Shown: one piece after another, positions 18,841 to 28,797 of the stretch
Layout: each line of letters opens with the position of its first letter
How positions within the stretch are numbered: position 1 is the first letter of the stretch
Assembly: GCA_900319865.1 (NCBI GenBank)
Contig: ONQD01000006.1
Coordinates: 17,791 to 81,790, forward strand
Source of the DNA: an uncultured Bacteroidales bacterium
GTDB taxonomy: Bacteria; Bacteroidota; Bacteroidia; Bacteroidales; P3
Length of the DNA stretch: 64,000 bases
Direction of reading: 5' to 3'
Notes under the pieces: model-generated
What the model saw: only the letters and a program-made list of their open reading frames with translations
Database searches by the model: none
Told to the model about the DNA's origin: nothing
Made by a program: the position numbers and the translations under genes

Positions 18841-19698
18841 ATGTATTTATTAGCCGACATACTATATTTCATAGCCTACTACGTGGTGCGCTATCGCCGT
18901 AAGGTGACCCGCCGCAACCTCACAAACTCCTATCCCCACATGGGCGATACCGAATTGGTGAAACTGGAGCGTGCCTACTACCGCCACATGAGCGACCTCC
19001 TAATAGAGGCCATAGTTAACCTCTACGCCTCGCCCAAATGGATAATGAAGCACTACCGTATCGTCAACCGTGAGTTGGTCAACAGCTATTATAACAAAGG
19101 GCAAAGCGTGGTGCTGATGTCCGCCCACTACAACAATTGGGAGTACATGATTACATCGCTCAACTTCCAACTGCTGCATCATGGAGTGGGTGTAGGCAAA
19201 CCGCTCAACGACAAAGCTCTGGCCACCTATGTCACCCGTCGGCGCAGCCGCTATGGCACCGAGATTGTGGACCAGACCAATGTGCGCGAAACAATGACCT
19301 ACTACCACCAGCACCAAGTGCCTGTGGCCTACATGATGCTCTCCGACCAGTCGCCCAGCAACGAGCACAAATCCTACTGGACCACCTTTATGAACCAGGA
19401 AACCCCATTCCTGTTCGGTGCAGAGCATTTTGCACGAAAATACAATATGCCCGTGCTATACTACGAAGTGAAGAAAGTGCGCCGCGGATACTACGAGGTG
19501 ACCTTTTCCAAACTGTGCGACACCCCGAACGATACTCCTCTCTACACGGTCACCGCACTATATGTGCAACGTCTCAAGGCCACCATCGACTCCGCCCCGC
19601 AATATTGGCTGTGGAGCCACAACCGCTGGAAACGGCACCGCCCCGACGATATGCCCCTGCACCAAGCACTCGATAGCGACATAACAAACAAACATTAA
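18841..19698 (+). CDS. LpxL/HtrB-like lipid A acyltransferase
   Basis: 285 residues. The lysophospholipid acyltransferase motif HYNNWE (HxxxxE) lies near residue 98, followed by MLSDQSPSN and a WLWSHNRWKR end that is typical of the family. It transfers a fatty acyl chain to a lipid A precursor at the inner membrane. The N-terminal membrane segment is shorter than usual by about 20 residues, and an in-frame TGA 16 bases upstream rules out a longer start. It begins two bases after the GWxTD stop. Confidence 0.88.
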   Translation: MYLLADILYFIAYYVVRYRRKVTRRNLTNSYPHMGDTELVKLERAYYRHMSDLLIEAIVNLYASPKWIMKHYRIVNRELVNSYYNKGQSVVLMSAHYNNWEYMITSLNFQLLHHGVGVGKPLNDKALATYVTRRRSRYGTEIVDQTNVRETMTYYHQHQVPVAYMMLSDQSPSNEHKSYWTTFMNQETPFLFGAEHFARKYNMPVLYYEVKKVRRGYYEVTFSKLCDTPNDTPLYTVTALYVQRLKATIDSAPQYWLWSHNRWKRHRPDDMPLHQALDSDITNKH

Positions 19699-19719
19699 AC
19701 TAAACGATAGCAATAAGAT

Positions 19720-20733
19720 ATGACAACTGCCGTAGTGATACTGAACTGGAACGGAAAGCACATGCTTGAACGGTTTCTGCCATCGGTGACTGCCAACATA
19801 GGGCCCGATGCCGAAGTCATCATTGCAGACAACGGCTCAACCGACGACTCGCTCGACTTTCTGCAACAGAACTATCCCCAACTGCGTGTCATCACCTTCG
19901 ACCGCAATTACGGCTTTGCCGAAGGCTACAACCGGGCACTTGCCCAAATCGATGCCCAATACTTTGTGCTTCTGAACGACGATGTGGAGGTTACTCCCAA
20001 CTGGATTGCCCCAGTCATCGCCCAAATGGAACGCAACCCCGACACCGCTATCTGCCAGCCCAAACTGCTGATGTACGACCAACGCGACACCTTCGAGTAT
20101 GCGGGCGGTGCAGGCGGATTTATCGACAAATACGGCTATCCCTTCTGCCGCGGACGCCTTTTCACCACTTTGGAGAAAGACCATGGCCAATACGACGACG
20201 CATGCGAGATATTCTGGGCCTCGGGGGCCGCTATGTTTGTTCGTGCCAACGTTTGGCGTGAGCTGGGCGGACTAGACAGCGACTTCTTCGCCCACATGGA
20301 GGAGATAGACTTCTGCTGGCGTGCAAAGAATGCAGGCTACCGCGTGGAGTACTGCCCCGAGTCGGTGATATATCATGTAGGCGGCGGCACTCTGCCCAAG
20401 TCCAACCCCCGCAAAACCTATCTCAACTTCCGAAACAATATGGCCCTACTCTACAAGAATCTGCCCAAACGGCGACTGCTTTGGGTGCTCGGATGCCGTG
20501 TGGTGCTGGACTATGTGGCTGCATTCAAGTTCCTGCTCGAACGCAAGCCGAAAGAGTTCAAGGCCGTCACCGATGCCCACCAGTCATTCTACAAATGGAT
20601 GCCTCGCCTCAAGGTAAAGCGACTCCGTAGGCAAAGCCAGCAACAGGTGTCGTGCATCTATAGCGGCCTCCTGCTCGTGGACTACTACCTGCTTCGAAGA
20701 ACACGTTTCAGCAAATTGAAAGTAAAACATTAA
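19720..20733 (+). CDS. Family 2 glycosyltransferase (rhamnosyltransferase-like)
   Basis: 337 residues. A GT-A fold with VVILNWNGKHMLERFL at the start, ADNGSTDDS, the metal-binding LLNDDVEV and a MEEIDFCWRAKNAGY acceptor-side motif. No membrane domain except perhaps a weak C-terminal helix. It likely builds LPS or another cell-surface glycan together with the acyltransferase upstream. The spacing of 21 bases suggests co-transcription. Confidence 0.9.
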   Translation: MTTAVVILNWNGKHMLERFLPSVTANIGPDAEVIIADNGSTDDSLDFLQQNYPQLRVITFDRNYGFAEGYNRALAQIDAQYFVLLNDDVEVTPNWIAPVIAQMERNPDTAICQPKLLMYDQRDTFEYAGGAGGFIDKYGYPFCRGRLFTTLEKDHGQYDDACEIFWASGAAMFVRANVWRELGGLDSDFFAHMEEIDFCWRAKNAGYRVEYCPESVIYHVGGGTLPKSNPRKTYLNFRNNMALLYKNLPKRRLLWVLGCRVVLDYVAAFKFLLERKPKEFKAVTDAHQSFYKWMPRLKVKRLRRQSQQQVSCIYSGLLLVDYYLLRRTRFSKLKVKH

Positions 20734-20766
20734 CAATACAATATAACCCTTTTAACCGCATTACTA

Positions 20767-22338
20767 ATGAGAAAAGTACGCGTACGTTTCGCTCCCAGCC
20801 CCACCGGCCCTCTCCACATCGGCGGAGTCCGCACGGCTCTGTATAACTATCTGTTCGCCCGCCAGAACGGTGGCGACATGATTCTGAGAATAGAGGACAC
20901 CGACCAAACACGCTTTGTTCCCGGTGCCGAAGACTATATTATCGAAGCCCTCGACTGGCTCGGCATCAAATTCGACGAAGGTGTCCATATCGGCGGCAAC
21001 TACGGCCCCTATCGCCAGAGCGACCGCAAACCCATGTATCGCCAGTATGCCGAACAACTGATTCGTGACGGCTGGGCATACTATGCATTCGACAAACCCG
21101 AAGCCCTCGACGCCAAGCGCAAGGAATACGAGTCTCAGAAAAAGACTTTCCAATACGACTGCAATACCCGCAGCTCAATGGAGAACAGCCTTTCCCTCCC
21201 CGCCGACGAAGTGCAGCGGCGAATCGACAGCGGTGAGCCATACGTGGTACGCTTCAAGTTCCCCAACGATATCGACATCACCGTGCACGACCTTATCCGC
21301 GGCGACGTTACCATGAACAGTAACCTCCTCGACGACAAGGTGCTTTTCAAATCGGACGGTATGCCCACTTATCATCTGGCCAACATCGTCGACGACCACA
21401 CGATGGAAATCTCCCACGTCATCCGCGGTGAGGAATGGCTTCCCTCCGCCCCCTTGCACGTGATGCTCTATCGTGCCTTCGGTTGGGAGGACACTATGCC
21501 CCAGTTCGCACACCTGCCCCTCTTGCTCAAACCCGACGGCAACGGCAAACTGAGCAAACGAGATGGCGACCGTCTAGGTTTCCCCGTGTTCCCTCTCGAC
21601 TGGCACAACCCCGAAACCGGCGAGCTCAGCAGCGGTTACCGCGAACGCGGCTATCTGCCCGAGGCGGTGGTCAACATGCTTGCACTCCTCGGCTGGAATC
21701 CCGGCAACGACCAAGAAATCCTCTCGATGGACGAGCTCATTCAACAATTCAGTATCGAGCACATCAGCAAAAGCGGTGCCAAATTCAACATTGAGAAAGC
21801 CAAATGGTTTAACCACGAATATCTCCAGAAATGCTCAGATGAGCGTATCGCCCAAATGTTCCTCCCCCAACTTGAAGAACACGGCATTAAGGTTGCAGAC
21901 ACCGAGTCAAACAACTTCCAACTATCAACTTTCAACAATCAATATGTCATCAAAGTGTGCGGCATGATGAAGGAGCGCATTTCCTTCCCCTCCGAGCTTT
22001 GGGACCAAACTCACTATTTCTTTGTCGCTCCCACCCAATATGACCCCAAGGCGGTAGCCAAACGTTGGAAACCCGGCATGACCACGCACATGGCCAAAGT
22101 GATAGAGATACTCAACACCGTCCCGTTCGAATACGATGCCATCCATCAGGCACTGCTCGAGGACTATATTAAAGGCCATGAGCTCAACATGGGACAGATT
22201 ATGAACTCCCTGCGTCTTGCCGTGGTTGGTACAACCGTCGGCCCCGACATGCTCACCCTCGTAATGACTATCGGCAAAGAGGAAACCATAGCCCGCGTGC
22301 AGCGAGCTATCGACACCCTCGGAGAACCCCAAGAATAA
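20767..22338 (+). CDS. gltX: Glutamyl-tRNA synthetase
   Basis: 523 residues. The class I motifs are [13 protein letters not shown] near the N-terminus and KLSKRDG (KMSKS type) in the second third. It charges tRNA-Glu. The anticodon-binding half is interrupted near residue 385 by [11 protein letters not shown], encoded by a TCAACTTTCAAC-type low-complexity repeat (21909-21940) of the sort that normally lies between Bacteroidales genes. The frame is kept, so the enzyme is expected to work. Confidence 0.96.
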   Translation: MRKVRVRFAPSPTGPLHIGGVRTALYNYLFARQNGGDMILRIEDTDQTRFVPGAEDYIIEALDWLGIKFDEGVHIGGNYGPYRQSDRKPMYRQYAEQLIRDGWAYYAFDKPEALDAKRKEYESQKKTFQYDCNTRSSMENSLSLPADEVQRRIDSGEPYVVRFKFPNDIDITVHDLIRGDVTMNSNLLDDKVLFKSDGMPTYHLANIVDDHTMEISHVIRGEEWLPSAPLHVMLYRAFGWEDTMPQFAHLPLLLKPDGNGKLSKRDGDRLGFPVFPLDWHNPETGELSSGYRERGYLPEAVVNMLALLGWNPGNDQEILSMDELIQQFSIEHISKSGAKFNIEKAKWFNHEYLQKCSDERIAQMFLPQLEEHGIKVADTESNNFQLSTFNNQYVIKVCGMMKERISFPSELWDQTHYFFVAPTQYDPKAVAKRWKPGMTTHMAKVIEILNTVPFEYDAIHQALLEDYIKGHELNMGQIMNSLRLAVVGTTVGPDMLTLVMTIGKEETIARVQRAIDTLGEPQE

Positions 22339-22360
22339 TAACAATTAACATACACAATCA

Positions 22361-23167
22361 ATGGAAATTAATCAAGACTTGAACAAGCCCGTCGACGACA
22401 ACAGCATCGACACAATCCAAATGAAAGAACCCCAGGAACAGCGTCCCGCCAATCCCGAACCTACTCCCCAACCAGCGGCTCCGTCCTCTCCCGCTACTCC
22501 TACAAACGACAACTGCAACGATACCTCCTGCCACAAAAAGGGAGTGCACACTGCCATCCTGGCATGCAATATCGTGCTGCTCATCGGACTCGTTGTGCTC
22601 TACATCCTCCACTTCACCGGCATGGGCTCGCCCAGCAAGTTCAACCCTGAAGCCTCTATGCCTGTCATTCCCGAAGACGGAGTACTCAAAGTGGCTTGCG
22701 TTGACAGCGACAGCCTGTTGGCCAAATACCAATATGCCATCGACCTTCAAGAGGAGCTCAACCGCTACAAAGAAGCACAAGAGAAGAGCTATCAACAACA
22801 GATGGATAAGTTCAACGCCGACTACCAGAACTATCTTAAGACCGGCGAGAACATGACTCTGAGCCAGCAGCAGGCCACCGAGGCTGAACTGAACGAGCGT
22901 GCCAAGAAACTCTCCACTCTCGAAGCCGAACTCACCGCCAAAGTGATGCAAAAACAGATGGACTCCAATATCGAGTTGCTCAACCGTATCTTCGCCTTTG
23001 TTCGCGAATACAACGCCGACAACCAGCATTTCGATATCATCATGCGCAAAACCTTCAACGACAGCCCCACTCTTTACATGAACCCTGCAATGGACATCAC
23101 CAACGAAATCATCGAAGGCCTCAACAAAGAGTACAAGTCCGTCAAAGGTAAGAAAGCAGACAAGTAA
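22361..23167 (+). CDS. OmpH/Skp-like membrane-anchored coiled-coil protein
   Basis: 268 residues. A proline-rich cytoplasmic head (1-60) leads into one membrane helix (about 64-87, AILACNIVLLIGLVVLYILHF), then a periplasmic domain starting VACVDSDSLLAKYQYA, which is the OmpH/Skp start motif. A long charged coiled coil (about 125-215) and a short tail (DIIMRKTFNDSPTLYMNPAMDIT) complete it. Skp-type proteins chaperone outer-membrane proteins; the membrane anchor is a variation. A terminator follows. Confidence 0.82.
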   Translation: MEINQDLNKPVDDNSIDTIQMKEPQEQRPANPEPTPQPAAPSSPATPTNDNCNDTSCHKKGVHTAILACNIVLLIGLVVLYILHFTGMGSPSKFNPEASMPVIPEDGVLKVACVDSDSLLAKYQYAIDLQEELNRYKEAQEKSYQQQMDKFNADYQNYLKTGENMTLSQQQATEAELNERAKKLSTLEAELTAKVMQKQMDSNIELLNRIFAFVREYNADNQHFDIIMRKTFNDSPTLYMNPAMDITNEIIEGLNKEYKSVKGKKADK

Positions 23168-23189
23168 CTATTATCCAAACTAACACACA

Positions 23190-23222
23190 AGGCAGGCACC
23201 ATATCGCCTGCCTTTTTTTTTC
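23190..23222 (+). terminator. Rho-independent terminator after the OmpH-like gene
   Basis: Stem AGGCAGGC / GCCTGCCT with an 8-base loop and a following run of nine or more T. It closes the plus-strand run that begins at 17306. Confidence 0.88.
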
Positions 23223-23405
23223 CTCTGCGACTTGCAGTGAGGGTGTGTCATTCTAGGCATATTATTGTACCCACACACACTATTCATCAAACAAATATAA
23301 ACAGCTTCTAATCTTTACTTCGACTGACAATATTTTTTGAACTATCTCTATGTCGGGACGTTTTATCATATTACCCTATCTATCCCATCTATCATTTCTA
23401 CCTTA

Positions 23406-23629
23406 TCAAGCAGCAATCTTTTTCGCGAACCACCGAAGGCCTAATGCAATCACCATGAGGCCTCCAACAAGGATAAACAGACAAACGACATTGTTCTGTC
23501 CACTCAAATCTATGAAAGAAAGTGAATTGTTGTGATGTCCCCTACTATGTTGCCGATAACATAGATTGCAAAATACACAAAACACCACAACAGGAACAAT
23601 ACTACAGTTCCACCAAACCCTCTTTTCAT
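23406..23629 (-). pseudogene. Frameshifted small two-helix membrane protein
   Basis: From ATG 23629 the minus strand reads MKRGFGGTVVLFLLWCFVYF, a clear membrane helix, and stops at 23510. A -1 shifted frame continues with NNVVCLFILVGGLMVIALGL, a second helix, ending at 23406. Joined they would make about 74 residues with two helices. The overlap has no canonical slippery heptamer, so an indel or sequencing error is more likely than programmed frameshifting. The family is not recognised. Confidence 0.4.
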
Positions 23630-23710
23630 AATAATTATATGCTTTAAAGGCTATAAGCGAACCTTTTTTTTACCGAATAAACACATTAACAAATTAGTGC
23701 ATTAACATAT

Positions 23711-24745
23711 TTATTCCTTGTAGTCGCCGCGGTCCACGGTACTCTCAAAGCCTATCTTACGAATTCTCTGTTCCGTGCAGGCCCGGCATTCCGCTGCCTC
23801 CTCGCCGGTACATATCTTGTTGTCGTATATGGCATAGTCTTTGCGGTGCGCCCTAGGCGAGAGGTTGGGCATTATCACATTGGCACCAAACTGTATGCCC
23901 AATTCCCTTCCTTTGGGATGCAGCGTACCCAACGCTGTGGTGGCAGGCAGCAACACATGGGGGTGCAGCAGCCTTATCAGCGCCAGCAGTCTAAGTGTGG
24001 CCTCTACTTTCCCGTTGGGGAATCCCTCAAATGGTGTGTTGTGGGTTGCCACAAAAGGTCCTATACCCACCATCTGGGGTTGGAATGAGCGGATAAACTG
24101 AAGGTCGCGGTACAGCGTGTCGATAGTCTGATATGGCGATCCCACCATAAATCCGCAGCCCACCTGATAGCCTATCTCTTTCAAGGCCTGCAGGCAGTCC
24201 ATCCTGTGCTGCCACGACAACTCAGCAGGGTGCAGCCGTGCATAGTGTTCGGAATCGGCGGTTTCATGGCGCAGCAGATAGCGGTTGGCTCCAGCATCAT
24301 ACAGTGCCTGATAGCTCTCCCTGCTCCGCTCGCCCAACGACAGTGTGATGGCGCAGTCGGGATACCTCTCCCTTATGGTTCCCACTATCCGGCACATCCG
24401 TTCATCGTTAAACCAGGCATCCTCGCCCCCTTGCAGCACAAAGGTGCGGAACCCCAAACTGTGTCCCGTCTCGCAACACTCATATATCTCTTCTTCTGTC
24501 AAGCGATAGCGGACCGCCTCCTTGTTGCTGCGTCTCAGTCCGCAGTACAAGCAGTCATTCTTGCAGTAGCTCGACAGCTCCACCAATCCCCTCATAAATA
24601 TCTTATTGCCGTATATGGCATCGGCCTCCGCACGGGCGGCACGGCGCAGATATTCTATACTCTCCTTGTCGTTGGTGGTAAGTATGCTCTCCAGTTCGTC
24701 GCGTGTCACGTCACGCGTTTCGCGAATATGGTCTACTATATTCAT
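23711..24745 (-). CDS. hydE: [FeFe]-hydrogenase maturase HydE (radical SAM)
   Basis: 344 residues. The radical SAM cluster motif CKNDCLYC lies at 61-68, followed by the family-typical GFRTFVLQGGEDAWF and ANRYLLRHETAD blocks and a YLxxVGxGPF-like GIGPFVATHNTPF. HydE takes part in building the H-cluster of [FeFe] hydrogenase. No hydA, hydF or hydG is in view. Its start overlaps the stop of the HMA gene (ATGA), so it is the last member of a metal-handling operon. Confidence 0.88.
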   Translation of the reverse strand: MNIVDHIRETRDVTRDELESILTTNDKESIEYLRRAARAEADAIYGNKIFMRGLVELSSYCKNDCLYCGLRRSNKEAVRYRLTEEEIYECCETGHSLGFRTFVLQGGEDAWFNDERMCRIVGTIRERYPDCAITLSLGERSRESYQALYDAGANRYLLRHETADSEHYARLHPAELSWQHRMDCLQALKEIGYQVGCGFMVGSPYQTIDTLYRDLQFIRSFQPQMVGIGPFVATHNTPFEGFPNGKVEATLRLLALIRLLHPHVLLPATTALGTLHPKGRELGIQFGANVIMPNLSPRAHRKDYAIYDNKICTGEEAAECRACTEQRIRKIGFESTVDRGDYKE

Positions 24746-25137
24746 TTCTTCGGGGCATTTTTGTCATTCTTCTGTGCCTGTTCCTCCGGTTGGTCGCTCA
24801 CCACCTTGGCGGTATAGCCTATCTTGGCCATTGCCTCACACAGTTTCTTGGCATCCGTCTTGGCGGCGTTGTATGTGATGGTCACCTGCTGGCGTTCCAA
24901 ACTGGTTTCAATGTTGCGCACGCCTGGCTCAAAGCGGATGTTCTCCTTTATTTTCTTCTCGCAGTTCTTGCAATGCATTTCCGGAGTGGTGGTAACAACC
25001 AACACCCTTATCTCTTTCTTTCCTTTCACCTCCATTCCCATGTCTGCCTTTGCGGCATCGGCGGTTTGGCTATTCATTCCTTTTGCAGGAGCAAAGGCCA
25101 GCATCAGTGCGGCCACAATCATTACAATGTATTTCAT
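24742..25137 (-). CDS. Exported heavy-metal-associated (HMA) protein
   Basis: 131 residues with a signal peptide (MKYIVMIVAALMLAFAPAKG). The HMA domain (about 43-115) carries MHCKNC (Cys56, Cys59) in the beta-alpha-beta layout, with the end IGYTAKVV. It should bind one soft metal ion, most often copper, in the periplasm. It lies between a TonB receptor and hydE with overlapping or short junctions, so it probably passes or buffers metal taken up by the receptor. Confidence 0.85.
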   Translation of the reverse strand: MKYIVMIVAALMLAFAPAKGMNSQTADAAKADMGMEVKGKKEIRVLVVTTTPEMHCKNCEKKIKENIRFEPGVRNIETSLERQQVTITYNAAKTDAKKLCEAMAKIGYTAKVVSDQPEEQAQKNDKNAPKK

Positions 25138-25169
25138 ATCTTTTATTATTGTTATTTTTGTTGTTGTAT

Positions 25170-27173
25170 TTACAAATTCATTCTAACTCCGGCATATCCC
25201 ATAATGCCATGCACCGGTCCCCACACCATAGTGGGTTCAAACGTGCTGCTCCACGGCTCGGAGGCGTTGATTACCGGCAATGGCTGCTTATAGTTGGTCA
25301 GGTTCTCACCACCCACATATACCGACACATGGCGGAATCGGCGCGTCACCTGCACATTCAGCTGTGGATAGGCCGGGAAACGCTCGTCCCACGAAGGGGT
25401 ACCGTCAGCCTTCATATAAGGCTTCGGCATCCGCCCACCGCCGTTCAGCTGCAAGGTCACATCCAGCTGCCATAAACCCATATAGGGTTTCCATGCCGCG
25501 GTGAGCAGACCTTTGTAGCGCGAGGTAAGCGGTTTTTCCATCAGTTGACCGTCGTAGGTGCAACGCACGTCGTTGTATCGGAATGCAGCCGTCAGCTCCA
25601 GCTCCTCGTCAAAGTCTATCGACCCGTCCACTTGGGCCGTGTGCGAAAACGACCGCCCTTCCAACATGCCGATACGTATTTCCGAGGGGTCACTGTCGTA
25701 GTCTACCACCAGCTGGTTGATGAAGTTAGTGTAGTAATACTCGGCATTCAGCTTCAGTGTTTGCTCGCCCACGGGGATATAGAACGCCGCCGAAATGCCG
25801 CTGTTCCAAGCCTCTTCCATCCGCAGGTCTTCGGCCACCCTCACATCTCGACCCGACGACATCAGATAGTGGTTCTCGGCCCATGCGTGGGGCGAGCGAT
25901 ATCCCTTGCCTGTCGAAAAACGCAACGTCACCATGTCCGACACCATCCATTTCACATGCAGCCTCGGCGTGACAAAGGCACCATACAAGCTGCTGCGGTC
26001 CGCCCGCAGTCCCGCCATCATGGTCAGTCTATACGACGGCTTGTAGGTGTATTCGGCATAGACTCCCGGCACTGTCTCCGGCTGCTGGTCTATCAGCAGG
26101 TATCCGCCCACCATGCCTTCCGGCACCCGTACCGGCCACACCCGCTCGTCCTTCCCCTGCATCAGCAGGCTGAGACCTGCCGACAGCTGGTGCCGCTCGT
26201 TGAACTCATGTTCCAGCATCAAGCGTGAATACAAATCCCTGTTCTTGGTAGAGTAGTACCGCTTGCCGAACTCTCCGCTCAAATCGTAAAGGTTTCCGGT
26301 TGCCAGCAGGGCGATGTTGGTGTTATGCTCATAGTCCAACAACACGGCATGTTTCATATAGGCCTCATAGCGGTTGGCATCCAGCTTCACCCTGAACGGG
26401 TTTTCCGCCACCGAAGGCATCTGTCCCCCTTCGCGTTCCTCTCTTATCACACCAATGCCGCCGTGAAATATATAGCGGCCGTTGACATATTTCCACCGGT
26501 TCTGGATATTGAACTGCCCTATGGCGGGCGAGTCGTGCCAGCCGTCCTTGTTCATGTCGTGGTGCAACCAGTCTTTTTCGGCATGCACCAGCAACTCGGT
26601 GCTGAGGTGTTTGTTCAGGTGTATGTTGGCCGTCACATTGCCCTCGGTCTTCAAGCGGCTGTCGGCAAACAGGTTGATGGCTACCCCCGGTTCCCTGTCG
26701 GGTTTCAAATATTCCACATCAATCTGTCCCGTAATACTCTGGAATCCCTGCTTCACGCTCGAGGCCCCTTTACTCACGGCAATGCTGTTCATCCACGCCC
26801 CCGGCACATATCCCAGCTCATAGGGCGTGGCCGCTCCCGCAAAGCATGGCAGATTCTCTATAAGCATTTGCACATACTGCCCGCTCAGCCCCAGCAGTTT
26901 GATTTGTCGCGCTCCCACGGCGGCGTCGCTGTAGTTCACATCCACGCTGGGATTGGCCACAAAGCTCTCTCCCAGGTTGCAACAGGCGGCGCGGAACAAT
27001 ACATCCTGCCCCATCGTGGTCCCGTTCTCGGCACCACCCAACCGCCGCACACCCTCTGCCTTCGACTGCACCTTCACCTCTGTCAGCGTCTTTCTCTCTA
27101 TCGTGTCCCGCTGCTGTGCACTGGCCAACACCGTCGCGCACAGCAACAGAGCATATAAAAAAATCTTTTTCAT
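25170..27173 (-). CDS. TonB-dependent outer-membrane receptor
   Basis: 667 residues from MKKIFLYALLLCATVLASAQ (signal peptide); the frame extends upstream without a likely start. The plug domain includes RQIKLLGLSGQYVQMLIENLP and SVKQGFQSITGQIDVE; the barrel contains many aromatic strands and ends VHGIMGYAGVRMNL, with a terminal hydrophobic residue. No carboxypeptidase-like or SusC repeat domain. With an HMA protein and a Cys-rich protein on either side, uptake of a metal or metallophore (copper-like) is the best guess. Confidence 0.88.
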   Translation of the reverse strand: MKKIFLYALLLCATVLASAQQRDTIERKTLTEVKVQSKAEGVRRLGGAENGTTMGQDVLFRAACCNLGESFVANPSVDVNYSDAAVGARQIKLLGLSGQYVQMLIENLPCFAGAATPYELGYVPGAWMNSIAVSKGASSVKQGFQSITGQIDVEYLKPDREPGVAINLFADSRLKTEGNVTANIHLNKHLSTELLVHAEKDWLHHDMNKDGWHDSPAIGQFNIQNRWKYVNGRYIFHGGIGVIREEREGGQMPSVAENPFRVKLDANRYEAYMKHAVLLDYEHNTNIALLATGNLYDLSGEFGKRYYSTKNRDLYSRLMLEHEFNERHQLSAGLSLLMQGKDERVWPVRVPEGMVGGYLLIDQQPETVPGVYAEYTYKPSYRLTMMAGLRADRSSLYGAFVTPRLHVKWMVSDMVTLRFSTGKGYRSPHAWAENHYLMSSGRDVRVAEDLRMEEAWNSGISAAFYIPVGEQTLKLNAEYYYTNFINQLVVDYDSDPSEIRIGMLEGRSFSHTAQVDGSIDFDEELELTAAFRYNDVRCTYDGQLMEKPLTSRYKGLLTAAWKPYMGLWQLDVTLQLNGGGRMPKPYMKADGTPSWDERFPAYPQLNVQVTRRFRHVSVYVGGENLTNYKQPLPVINASEPWSSTFEPTMVWGPVHGIMGYAGVRMNL

Positions 27174-27259
27174 GTATTCTTTTGATTTGACGGTTATTAT
27201 TAATAGTAGATACGGTTGCACTACAGACCGTACACTCGTCTGTAGACCATCAACCAACG

Positions 27260-27625
27260 TCAAACCCTCAACACCGCACAGTTGCCCGACAGCCAGCCTG
27301 GCGGACTGTCAACGCCTCGGCATTGCCATCCAACGACAGCATCATACATTCGCGGCATCCATAATATCGGTTCGTGTTTGCACACACTCATCACATCCAT
27401 CTCCGCAACGACCAGGGGCGATACCGTCTGTACTATGTCTGCCACCGACACCGGCGACACCTTCACATCCATGCAGTCGCTGCCACGGTTGCAGCAGCCA
27501 TCGTCCAGCAGAAGGATACTCACCCTCCCCGAGCAAGAGCAACGCTGGCATCCCATGCCCCCGGCCCCGAAGACCAGCAGCAGGAACACCGCCAGCGACA
27601 CCATGATATGCGATATTATTTTCAT
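27260..27625 (-). CDS. Small Cys-rich exported protein, HYC_CC_PP-like
   Basis: 121 residues. N-terminal hydrophobic segment (MKIISHIMVSLAVFLLLVFG), then CQRCSCSG, LLLDDGCCNRGSDCMDVKVSP and VCKHEP. The order of Cys, Cys-Cys and a following D-x-K-V-S-P resembles the small HYC_CC_PP proteins often found beside HMA domains and TonB receptors in Bacteroidetes, although the His-Tyr-Cys and Pro-Pro marks are not exact. It is probably the first gene of the metal cluster. The start at 27625 places the hydrophobic segment at the N-terminus. Confidence 0.55.
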   Translation of the reverse strand: MKIISHIMVSLAVFLLLVFGAGGMGCQRCSCSGRVSILLLDDGCCNRGSDCMDVKVSPVSVADIVQTVSPLVVAEMDVMSVCKHEPILWMPRMYDAVVGWQCRGVDSPPGWLSGNCAVLRV

Positions 27626-27801
27626 CGCTCCAATAACGTCATATACACAAAAAAATTGTAACCCTCGTGATAAATCATGTACTATTGTATCTTGGTTGGA
27701 CATACTCGACCCCCATGTATTATATTTCACAGTCCAAATTAACAAATATCACTCAGCCATTCTGAATTATCGCATGCCTATTCCTCCGGCATATATTATT
27801 T

Positions 27802-28797
27802 TTAAATTTTCAACTGCTTCGCTATATCCTGTTGCAACTTTGTTAAAGGGCGCTGATGAATATCTCGGGGGCAAGAATAAAAACCATATAAAAAGCGATT
27901 GATATCCGACTTCCGTCTTGGGAACAGTTTTTTGAAACTTTGAATTAATTGTTGTTTGTATACATCATTTCTGGTTTTGCTCTTCCAAACTAATTCTTCT
28001 GCAACATCACGAAAAGCCTTATAATATTTATCTGTGTGAAACAATTCCTTGTGATTCTTCAAAAGATCAGCATCAGTACTATCAAACACAATGTCCAAAA
28101 CATCTGGGTTTTGATAAAGCATATATTTAATTAAAGAGCCCTTCTCCAGATAAAATTTAAAAGGTTCTAATTGATTGTAGTCATCTGTATAAAGTACAAA
28201 CTTCGCTTTTTTTTCTGATTTCCATTTATTACAATTCGAACATACGGGATATAAATTAAAAAATGAGGTACAAAGAAAAGGAAATTCCGATTTAGGCCAG
28301 TTGTGGTCAAGTTCAAATCCCCCAAGGAGATGTCCTTTTTTAACATGAACCGCAGGCGTGTATTGCGAATTACAATAAACACAAGTACGAATACCCAATT
28401 CTTCCAAATAAGGGATAATTTCCTTGTTTCTAACATCCTCATACCGCATTAGTTTTACCACAGTATCGGAAAAAGAAATCTCTCTGCCACTTAACTTTAT
28501 CCATTTCTTATCAGTAAGAATATCTTTCCCCACATTGAAGTAGTTCCTAAAATAAGTTTCAAACTTACTCGGTTTTAAATCTAGTAGTTCGTCATAATGG
28601 ACAATAATGTTATTAAGGTACTGAGAGTAAGTGTTCCAATTCTCATATTTTAACCCTTGCTGATTATTGATATCGTCGAACAAGTCTTGTAGCTGTTTCT
28701 TTGGCTTTACAAAATTACTCCGTCGATTTTTGAAAAGATTATCGCGATAATCTTTAGCTATTTTTTCAATTCTCTGTGTAATCAAAATTCTACGCAT
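27802..28797 (-). CDS. HNH nuclease of an ATPase-HNH pair (PtuB-like)
   Basis: 331 residues. The HNH/zinc core is intact: Cys139 and Cys142 (CVYC), ELDH at 162-165, Asn181 (FFNLYP), and CSNCN at 186-190 followed by K. This arrangement is the one seen in HNH proteins paired with ABC-type ATPases in Septu and in retron effector modules. The first 130 and last 130 residues are Lys-rich and not recognised. Its start overlaps the ATPase stop by eight bases. Codons are AT-rich, unlike neighbours on either side. Confidence 0.8.
   Translation of the reverse strand: MRRILITQRIEKIAKDYRDNLFKNRRSNFVKPKKQLQDLFDDINNQQGLKYENWNTYSQYLNNIIVHYDELLDLKPSKFETYFRNYFNVGKDILTDKKWIKLSGREISFSDTVVKLMRYEDVRNKEIIPYLEELGIRTCVYCNSQYTPAVHVKKGHLLGGFELDHNWPKSEFPFLCTSFFNLYPVCSNCNKWKSEKKAKFVLYTDDYNQLEPFKFYLEKGSLIKYMLYQNPDVLDIVFDSTDADLLKNHKELFHTDKYYKAFRDVAEELVWKSKTRNDVYKQQLIQSFKKLFPRRKSDINRFLYGFYSCPRDIHQRPLTKLQQDIAKQLKI

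Noticed and set aside
23510-23560. Programmed -1 frameshift in the small membrane-protein gene
   Set aside because: No X-XXY-YYZ slippery heptamer or following stem is present; an indel explains it more simply.
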